NCBI GenBank assembly: GCA_009694305.1
Contig: SHVL01000001.1
Location: 62,001-126,000 of the forward strand
Origin: Thermoleophilia bacterium
Lineage (GTDB): Bacteria; Actinomycetota; Thermoleophilia; Gaiellales; Gaiellaceae
Direction of reading: 5' to 3'
Length of the DNA: 64,000 nt
Shown: positions 51,558-58,897 of the stretch, in pieces
Layout of the letters: each line of letters opens with the position of its first letter
How positions within the stretch are numbered: position 1 is the stretch's first letter
Notes under the pieces: generated by a model
What the model was told of the DNA's origin: nothing
The model's database searches: none
What the model saw: only the letters and a program-made list of their open reading frames with translations
Translations under genes and position numbers: made by a program

Positions 51558-52325
51558 GTGACCTCGTCACCTCTCCCGGCAGCTGTCGCGTATCTCGGGC
51601 ACGCCACCGTTCTCGTCGAGTTGGGCGGCGTCCGACTCCTGACCGACCCGCTGCTCCGCAACCGCGTCGCACACCTGCGTCGTGCCGGCAAGGTTGACTC
51701 CGGCGCCTTGCGGGGCGTCAACGCGGTTCTGATCTCACACCTGCACTACGACCACCTCGACCTGCCCTCCTTACAGAAGCTCGGGCGCGATGTCCCCGTC
51801 ATCGCTCCCCACGGAGCCGGAGCGCTGATCCGGCGCAAGGCGGGTGTGAAGAACGTCGTCGAGTTGCGGGCCGGCGAACAGATCGAGATCGGATCCGTGA
51901 CGGTGCGCGCGACGAGGGCCGAGCACGACACGGGCCGGCTACCGTTCGGCGCACAGGCCGAGCCGCTCGGCTACGTGATCACCGGCGAGGGGCGCTCCGT
52001 CTACTTTGCGGGAGACACCGACCTCTTCCCCGCGATGGCCGAGCTCTCTCCCCTCGACGTTGCCCTCCTGCCGATCTGGGGCTGGGGGCCGACGATGGGG
52101 CCGGGCCACATGGATCCGACCCGTGCGGCACAGGCCGCGGCGCTGCTCGGTGCCCGCCTCGCAATCCCGATCCACTGGGGCACCTACTACCCGATCCACC
52201 TCGGCCTGCAAAGCCCGCCCGGGTTCCTGGAGATGCCGCCCGCCCTCTTCGAGCAGGCTGTCCTCGAGCACGCTCCCTCCACGGCCGTCCGGATTCTCAG
52301 GCCCGGCGAGCAGATCGCAATCTGA
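51558..52325 (+). CDS. MBL-fold metal-dependent hydrolase
   Basis: LISHLHYDHLDLPSL (HxHxDH), YFAGDTDLF, IPIHWGTYYP. Confidence 0.85.
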   Translation: MTSSPLPAAVAYLGHATVLVELGGVRLLTDPLLRNRVAHLRRAGKVDSGALRGVNAVLISHLHYDHLDLPSLQKLGRDVPVIAPHGAGALIRRKAGVKNVVELRAGEQIEIGSVTVRATRAEHDTGRLPFGAQAEPLGYVITGEGRSVYFAGDTDLFPAMAELSPLDVALLPIWGWGPTMGPGHMDPTRAAQAAALLGARLAIPIHWGTYYPIHLGLQSPPGFLEMPPALFEQAVLEHAPSTAVRILRPGEQIAI

Positions 52326-52366
52326 TACCTGCCCCCGCAACGACGACGCGCAGAGCAGGCCGTCTC

Positions 52367-54082
52367 TCAGTCGTGAGCATCGGGCACGCGGGCAAGAAAT
52401 GCCTCGACCCCGTCGTGCAACGACGGATACAGGTGATCGACACCGATCCGGTCGATCAGGCCCGCTCGCAGCAGAGAGTCGTCGAGCGGTGTCGTCGTCC
52501 GGGCAAGCTCGAGGGTTACCCCCTTGGCGGCGAGACGTTCCAGGAGGTCATCGAGCATCCATGCTGCCGTCGCGTCGAGATGGCTGATCGCAGCGGCGTC
52601 AACGAGGACGGTACGCGCGGGGGGGTCGGATGCGTCAACGAGTCGCAACGTCGCGTTGCGAAAGAACGAGGCGTTGGCAAAGAACAACTCGTTCGAGAAG
52701 CGGAAGAGAACGAGCCCGGGGATGGTCTTGCACGCTGGATGACGGTCGATGCTACGGAACATGAAGTCCTCGTCGACACCCGGTTCTCCTTCCAGGCGAC
52801 CGAGCACGGTGATCGTGGGCTTGTACAAACGCCGCACGAGCACGAGCAGCGATGCGAGCACAGCCGTCAGGACGCCGGGCAAGATGCCGAGCAGACACAC
52901 GCTCGCGAACCCGACGACGGCGAGCATCGCGTCTGGCGGATCAATCCGCCAGAGCGTCCGGAAACCACCCACGTCAACGAGTCCGATGACGGCTGCGATG
53001 ATGATTGCCGCGAGCGTCGCCTGCGGCAGGCCGTCAAAGAACGGCGTCAGAAAGAGCATCGTGAGGACGACGAACGCTGCCACGATGAGCCCCGACACAC
53101 GCGTGAGACCCCCGATAGCAACGCCCACGGCGCTCCGGGAGAGGCTGGCGTCGGCCGGGAACCCCTGGAGCAGCCCTGTCCCGACATTCGCCGTGCCGAG
53201 CGCGATGAGCTCCTGATTCGCATCGATGTCATAGCCGCCCTTCAACGCGAGCGACCGCGCGGTACCGATGGACTCGGCGAGGGCAACAAACGCAACGGCT
53301 ATCGCCCCGCTCCAGAGTGCGCTGAACTGATCGAGGCCGAGACCGGGGAGTGCGAAGCTCGGGAGGCCGGCCGGGACATCGGCGATCACCGCGATGCCGT
53401 TGGCGGAGAAGTCGAACGCGCGGCTACAGATGATCGCTACGGCAGTCACACAGAGCGCCCACGGAACACGAGGGGCTAGCCGCCGAAGCACGAGCAGCGC
53501 AAACAACGACACGCAACCGACGGCCGCGGTGTCCCACTTGATGTCAGCGAACGTTTCGGCCTCCCGCCATAGTTCCTCGGGCAGGTTCCCGGTCTCGGCA
53601 GGAATACCGAGAAGCTTCGGGATCTGCCCGGCGATGATCAGGAATGCGACCGCACTGATGAAACCGACGAGCACGGGCCTGGCAAGGAACTCGGATACGA
53701 AGCCAAGGCGAAGCACGCCGGCGATGATGAGCAGAACGCCGGTCAAAACCGCGAGCGCCGCGAGCAGGACGGCGTACGACACATCGGGGTAGAGAGTCAC
53801 GACCGGAACGAGCACCGCAGCTGCCGTCACGGCGGTCATGGAACTCGGCCCGACGTCGAGTTGACGGCACGTGCCGAACACCGCGTACAGCACGCCTGCA
53901 GCAAGGGCAGTTGCGAGTCCGGCGTCCGGCGGCGCACCGGCAAGAGCCGCGTAGCCGACGGCCTGCGGCACGAGCACGGCCCAGACGGCGAGCGCTGCAA
54001 GAAGATCGCGGCCGAAAAACGAGCGACGGTACCCCGGGAGCCAGATAACGATCGGAGCGAACCGTCCAAGACGTTCACGCAT
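52367..54082 (-). CDS. SulP-family anion permease with C-terminal STAS domain
   Basis: LLAALAVWAVLVPQAVGYAALAGAPPDAGLATALAAGVLYAVFGTCRQLDVGPSSM and STAS-like LVDAAAISHLDATAAWMLDDLLERL. Confidence 0.88.
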   Translation of the reverse strand: MRERLGRFAPIVIWLPGYRRSFFGRDLLAALAVWAVLVPQAVGYAALAGAPPDAGLATALAAGVLYAVFGTCRQLDVGPSSMTAVTAAAVLVPVVTLYPDVSYAVLLAALAVLTGVLLIIAGVLRLGFVSEFLARPVLVGFISAVAFLIIAGQIPKLLGIPAETGNLPEELWREAETFADIKWDTAAVGCVSLFALLVLRRLAPRVPWALCVTAVAIICSRAFDFSANGIAVIADVPAGLPSFALPGLGLDQFSALWSGAIAVAFVALAESIGTARSLALKGGYDIDANQELIALGTANVGTGLLQGFPADASLSRSAVGVAIGGLTRVSGLIVAAFVVLTMLFLTPFFDGLPQATLAAIIIAAVIGLVDVGGFRTLWRIDPPDAMLAVVGFASVCLLGILPGVLTAVLASLLVLVRRLYKPTITVLGRLEGEPGVDEDFMFRSIDRHPACKTIPGLVLFRFSNELFFANASFFRNATLRLVDASDPPARTVLVDAAAISHLDATAAWMLDDLLERLAAKGVTLELARTTTPLDDSLLRAGLIDRIGVDHLYPSLHDGVEAFLARVPDAHD

Positions 54083-54199
54083 TCGCGTCGCTTCCTCTCC
54101 GTCCCGCGGCCAGATGTGTCATTGTTGGAAGCGTAACCTTACGGTCGCGTCGGCCTCGGACGGTCTGATGGCGCACCACCCTCGACGAAGGAGATCTCA

Positions 54200-54592
54200 G
54201 TGTTCCCACTAAGTAGCTATCCGTTCCTCGACGCACTCTGGTTGATGATCGTGTTCTTTGCGTTCATCATCTGGATCTGGATCCTGATCACCGTCTTTGC
54301 AGACATCTTCCGCCGCCGCGACATGGGTGGTCTCACCAAGGCAATCTGGATCATCTTCGTCGTCCTCTTCTGGTGGTTGGGTGTCCTCCTCTACCTCATC
54401 ATCAACCACAACGGGATGGCCGACAGAAACGTGGAACAGATGAAGGCGGTAAAAGCGCAGCAGGACGATTACATCAAGTCCGTCGCAGGCCCGTCGCCCG
54501 CAGACGAGGTCGCGCAGGCGAAGTCGCTGCTCGACAGCGGCGCCATCACGCAGGCCGAGTTCGAAACGATGAAGGCGAAGGCACTCGGCTAG
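54200..54592 (+). CDS. Small membrane protein with PLDc_N-like N-terminus and SHOCT C-terminus
   Basis: Two TMs, then ADEVAQAKSLLDSGAITQAEFETMKAKALG (SHOCT motif); GTG start. Confidence 0.78.
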   Translation: MFPLSSYPFLDALWLMIVFFAFIIWIWILITVFADIFRRRDMGGLTKAIWIIFVVLFWWLGVLLYLIINHNGMADRNVEQMKAVKAQQDDYIKSVAGPSPADEVAQAKSLLDSGAITQAEFETMKAKALG

Positions 54593-54603
54593 AGCCGATT
54601 GCC

Positions 54604-54648
54604 TTTCTGCATGGTCGCGGCGGCACTGACGCCGCGACCATGCAGAAA
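54604..54648. repeat. Perfect 19-bp inverted repeat between SHOCT gene and UspA gene
   Basis: tttctgcatggtcgcggcg-gcactga-cgccgcgaccatgcagaaa. Confidence 0.9.
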
Positions 54649-54664
54649 CTGCGATGGTCTCCGT

Positions 54665-55105
54665 ATGGCAAGCACGATCCTCATCGGGTACGACGACTCC
54701 GAAGGCGCCGATCGCGCCCTCGACCGCGCGATCGAGGAGGCGAAGTCCTCGGGGGACTCCCTCGTCGTCCTCTCGGTTTTCGAGATGCTGTTCGACCCCG
54801 AGGGCCCGCAGAACTTCGGCAACATCAACGAGAGAGCCGAGATGATCCCTCTCGTCGAACCCGCCGAGCTCGAGCCTATCTTTGCCCACGCCCGTGTCCG
54901 GATCGAGGCCGCAGGACTCGAAGCCGACTACGTCTGGGCCGTCGGCAACGCCGCCGACAAGATCGCGGCCACCGCACGTGACCGCGGGGCTCGTCTCGTC
55001 GTTCTCGCCGCGCACCACCATGGCTTTCTGAGCCGGTTCCTCGGCACCGACGTGGCCGTCGAGGTCGAGCGCGAACTCGGCTCGCGCGTCCTCGTCGTCG
55101 ACTGA
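54665..55105 (+). CDS. Universal stress protein (UspA) family
   Basis: MASTILIGYDDSEGADRALDRAIEEAK...RLVVLAAHHHGFLSRFLGTDVAVEVERELGSRVLVVD. Confidence 0.85.
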   Translation: MASTILIGYDDSEGADRALDRAIEEAKSSGDSLVVLSVFEMLFDPEGPQNFGNINERAEMIPLVEPAELEPIFAHARVRIEAAGLEADYVWAVGNAADKIAATARDRGARLVVLAAHHHGFLSRFLGTDVAVEVERELGSRVLVVD

Positions 55106-55417
55106 GACGACCACCGACTATCTCCGGGCACGGGCCGGAACAGAAACTGGTTTCCTGCTCTCGGGCACGTCGGCCGTAGGCGACGAACCCCGCCAGGCCG
55201 AGCACGGCTCCGCGCTGCTCTTGCAGGCAGTCAGCGTCGGCCGGGTCTCGACGCGGGCGGGGATCTGACCCACGCGCCACCGGCCCAGCACGTTCGGGCC
55301 GTCAAGACGTGCGAAGGGGTCATCGTCGAAGCCAGAGTCCTGATCTGCGGGAGGAGCGCGGCCGGGGCCTGCAGCAACACCCTCTCTGGGCGCGCTCCTC
55401 CTACAGCTCGGTCTTCT

Positions 55418-55930
55418 CTAGCCGGTGCTGCTTGCTGCAGCGCTCTTGACCTGCTCGACGCTCTCGGCGTCAACCTTGCGCTTGTTGATCTCGCTCGCGT
55501 TCGTGAGCGTCTTGTCTACCTCGACGGCCCACCGCTCCTCGAAGAGCGCGACGATCGCCGAGCTGTTCAGCGGCAGCACGTCCTCGACGTCCTCCTTGAT
55601 CTCCTTCTTCTCGTGATGGGAGCGAAGTCCACCGAGTCCGGCACCGATCCCACCACCGACGACGGCCCCGACGATCAGCCCGGGCGGGAAGATCAGGCCG
55701 ACGACGAGGCCGCCGACGATACCCCAGAGAAGGCCCTTGCGGGTGTCATGCGAGGAATCCTCGACGTGAATCTTCCCGTCGGACTTGCGGCTGACGAGCA
55801 CGAGCCCGTCGATCTTGATCTCGCCCTCGTCGGCAAGCTCCTTGATTGCATCCCAGTCGCCCTGTGCAGCCCCGGCGTCAGGGTAGACGGCGATATACAG
55901 GTCGACTACGACGATCTCTGCTTCTGACAT
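55418..55930 (-). CDS. DUF1269-like membrane protein
   Basis: Glycine-rich helical hairpin GLLWGIVGGLVVGLIFPPGLIVGAVVGGGIGAGLGGLRSHHEKKEIKEDVEDVLP. Confidence 0.72.
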   Translation of the reverse strand: MSEAEIVVVDLYIAVYPDAGAAQGDWDAIKELADEGEIKIDGLVLVSRKSDGKIHVEDSSHDTRKGLLWGIVGGLVVGLIFPPGLIVGAVVGGGIGAGLGGLRSHHEKKEIKEDVEDVLPLNSSAIVALFEERWAVEVDKTLTNASEINKRKVDAESVEQVKSAAASSTG

Positions 55931-56123
55931 ACGTGTGTCCTCCCGGTGCGTTTGTAGACCCGGATCCGCGGCTGCGTACCGGGCACAACGCCCGATGCTA
56001 CTCCTTTCATGTTCCTGATGGAAGACCCACCTCGAAAACACTCGATGTTCACCGGCCGCCGTCGGCGAAGCCGAGCGACGCACGCAAACCGCTCCGCACC
56101 AGGGGTGAGTCCCTACGCGCGCG

Positions 56124-57368
56124 CTATTTGACGAGCGTGAGGAGCTTGAACATCGGGAGGTACATGCTGACGATGATGACCCCGACCATGGCGCCGACGC
56201 CGATCATCATCATCGGCTCGATGATCGATGTCAGAGCCTGGACAGACGCGTCCACCTCGTCCTCGTAGAAGTCGGCCACCTTGGAAAGCATCTTCTCGAG
56301 CTCACCCGTCTCCTCGCCGATCTTCACCATCTGGGCGATCATGGGCGGGAAGATGTCGCTCTCGATCAACGGTGTCGCGATCGCTGTTCCCTCCTCGACA
56401 CGAAGCCGCAGATCGGCAGTCTCCTTCTCGACGACCCAGTTGCCCGAGGTCTGCGCCGTAATCTCGAGCGCACGCATGATGTCTACGCCCGACGCGATCA
56501 ACGTCGCCAGTGTCCGCGACCAACGGGCCATCGCAACCTTGAGGACGACCCCACCGATCTGCATCGGAATCCGGAGCTTGAAGGCATCCCACTTCGCTCT
56601 GCCCCCGTCGGTCTTCTTCCATCGGCGGAAATACCAGAATGCGGTGCCGAGGCCACCGAAGATGAAGACGACGCCCGGGATCGGAACGCCCGGGAACCAG
56701 GGGTAGCGCAACGCGTTCGACGCCTTGAGGACGTACTGCGTCAACAGCGGCAGGTCGCCGCCGAGCTGGTCGAAGATCTTGACGAACACGGGGACGAGGA
56801 ACATCAGCATGCCCGTCATCACGAGGCCCGCGAAGGTGATGACGACCGCGGGGTAGATCATCGCTCCACGGACACGGCGCTTGATTCGCTGCTCCTTCTC
56901 GATCTGGATAGCGACACGATCGAGCACCGTGTCGAGCACACCGGCTGCCTCGCCTGCCTCGACCATTGCGACGAAAAGGCGGCTGAAGACCTCCGGGTGG
57001 AGGGCCATCGCCTCCGAGAGAACCGCTCCGGTTTCGACCTCCTCACGCACGTTCGCAATGACGAGCTTCAGCGGCGGATCGTCACTCTGTTCCTCCAGGA
57101 TGACGAGAGCGCTGACAACCGACAGGCCTGCCTCGATCATCGTCGCGAACTGCCGCGAGAACACCTGCAGCGACTTCGGCTTGACCTTCTTGTCGAAGAA
57201 ACCCGGTTTCTTGACGGTCCGAACCCGGCCCAGTTGTTCCGAGATGACCTCGGCCAGCAGGCCGTTGCCGCGAAGGGCATCACGCGCAGCAGAGATATCG
57301 GCCGCCTGGATCTCGCCCGAGAGCTCGATGCCCTGCGCGTTGATGGCGTTGTAGGCGAAATGCGGCAT
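56124..57368 (-). CDS. pilC: Type IV pilus / type II secretion inner-membrane protein PilC (GspF)
   Basis: Two T2SF-type repeats: FSRQFATMIEAGLSVVSALVIL...EAGEAAGVLDTVLDRVA and RTLATLIASGVDIMRALEI...KIGEETGELEKMLSKVADFYEDEVD. Confidence 0.92.
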   Translation of the reverse strand: MPHFAYNAINAQGIELSGEIQAADISAARDALRGNGLLAEVISEQLGRVRTVKKPGFFDKKVKPKSLQVFSRQFATMIEAGLSVVSALVILEEQSDDPPLKLVIANVREEVETGAVLSEAMALHPEVFSRLFVAMVEAGEAAGVLDTVLDRVAIQIEKEQRIKRRVRGAMIYPAVVITFAGLVMTGMLMFLVPVFVKIFDQLGGDLPLLTQYVLKASNALRYPWFPGVPIPGVVFIFGGLGTAFWYFRRWKKTDGGRAKWDAFKLRIPMQIGGVVLKVAMARWSRTLATLIASGVDIMRALEITAQTSGNWVVEKETADLRLRVEEGTAIATPLIESDIFPPMIAQMVKIGEETGELEKMLSKVADFYEDEVDASVQALTSIIEPMMMIGVGAMVGVIIVSMYLPMFKLLTLVK

Positions 57369-57410
57369 CTCAGGCTCCCGGGGTCGAGCGGTTGAAGCAG
57401 TTGGCAGCGA

Positions 57411-58235
57411 TCACGGCTGTGGGGTGGGCGTGGGGGCTGCGGGGGCAGCCGCCGTGGCAGCTGCAGGGGCCTGGGCTGTGAAGGCAGCGGCGTTCTCCGT
57501 CCGCACGAGCAGTACCTCGTACCGGACGTCGGTTGCGGTATTCACGAGAACGAGCTTCTTGCCGACCTCGAGCTTGACGGTCTCCCCGGTGTCGAACGAC
57601 CCGCCGGAGACGGCGATCTTCGCAGCCTTCTTCGTGAGAGAGACGAGCACGAAGGCCGGATCGTCGGTCGGGAACGTTGCCTTCAGGGTCACCTGCTGCT
57701 CCTTGCCGTCGATCTTGATCGTGGCGCTGTTGAGCGCTGCAGGATGCGGGGCAGCGGCGGTCACGGGTTTCGCGCCCTGCCCGGTGGGCTTGTCTGCGGG
57801 CGGCGGCCCGGCGACGGGCAGCGGCTCGTCGGCCGACGGAATTGCACCCGTATCTCCTACGGTCTCGTTGCCGGCCTGCGGAACGAACGGATCCTTGACC
57901 TCGAACAGCCTGAATGAGGCAAGCTGGTCGGTCGCGACGGCCACGGTCGCCCCCGCCGGCAGAGCCACACCGGCCACGCTGCCAGCTGTTGCACCGGCCG
58001 CCGCTGTGGTCGCGACGCTCGTTCCGGGGGACGTCGTCGAAACAGGTGTGAGCGTCGTCCCGGACTGCGAGGAGGCAACCGGGTCGGCGGCTGTCGCACC
58101 GCCGTGCTTCAGGAGCTTCGGGCCCTGGAGGGCGGCCATCGCGAGCAGGACGACGCAGCCTGCGATCAGGATGGTCTTCTGCTGCTTCGCCTTTGCGGCT
58201 GCCGCGCGATCGGATTTCTGAGGCGTCCTGGACAT
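57411..58235 (-). CDS. T4P-locus membrane-anchored protein, PilP-position
   Basis: N-terminal TM, Ala/Thr/Pro-rich linker, C-terminal beta-rich region; lies between pilO-like and pilC genes. Confidence 0.5.
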   Translation of the reverse strand: MSRTPQKSDRAAAAKAKQQKTILIAGCVVLLAMAALQGPKLLKHGGATAADPVASSQSGTTLTPVSTTSPGTSVATTAAAGATAGSVAGVALPAGATVAVATDQLASFRLFEVKDPFVPQAGNETVGDTGAIPSADEPLPVAGPPPADKPTGQGAKPVTAAAPHPAALNSATIKIDGKEQQVTLKATFPTDDPAFVLVSLTKKAAKIAVSGGSFDTGETVKLEVGKKLVLVNTATDVRYEVLLVRTENAAAFTAQAPAAATAAAPAAPTPTPQP

Positions 58236-58897
58236 CAGGGGGTCACTCCTGCCGCGACCGTCCCACCGGAGGACGAGTCGGTTGCGGTGGGCGCACCGGA
58301 GGTTCCGGGCGGCGTAGCCGGTGGGGCGCTGAAGGCGTAGGCGTTCAACAGGACGTTCGCCCTGACGAGGGGAAACTTCGCCGCCCCTTCGGGGGCGCTG
58401 AGATCGATCTTCGAGACCGAGTAGAGACGACCTCGGGCGTCGAGCCGGCCTCCGCGAACGGAGACGAGCAGGCGCAGTTCGCCGAGGAACCGGGAGACGT
58501 CTGCGAAGCGCCCCTGGAGGCTCACGGCGAGCGGCTGCTTTGTATAGCCGATTCCCGCAACCTCGGGCGCCGGCGTCACGGAGTGGAACGCAAGGTCATT
58601 GCTTCCGGCAAGGCGATTCAGGTCGAGCAGGATCCCAGGCATGTCCGTCTCGTTCGGGAGCGCCTTCGTCAGCCGGAAGAGGTCGGCAGGCCGAACGGTG
58701 ACTGCGACGGAGGGGTTCGCCACTGCCGCGCGACGCGCGAGAAGCTCGGCCCTGGCGATGGCCACCTGCGAGCTCAGGTCGGTCGCCTTCGACCGCTCGG
58801 GAGCGATGACAAGCAGCCAGCAGGCGACGAGCACGAGCAAGCCACCGGCTACAGCCGCCCCGAGCTTGCGCTTCGGGGAAGAGAGCAATGAGCTCAC
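58235..58897 (-). CDS. pilO: PilO-like type IV pilus assembly protein
   Basis: N-terminal TM, coiled-coil, then PGILLDLNRLAGSNDLAFHSVTPAPEV...SLQGRFADVSRFLGELRLLVSVRGGRL, typical of PilO. Confidence 0.75.
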   Translation of the reverse strand: MSSLLSSPKRKLGAAVAGGLLVLVACWLLVIAPERSKATDLSSQVAIARAELLARRAAVANPSVAVTVRPADLFRLTKALPNETDMPGILLDLNRLAGSNDLAFHSVTPAPEVAGIGYTKQPLAVSLQGRFADVSRFLGELRLLVSVRGGRLDARGRLYSVSKIDLSAPEGAAKFPLVRANVLLNAYAFSAPPATPPGTSGAPTATDSSSGGTVAAGVTP

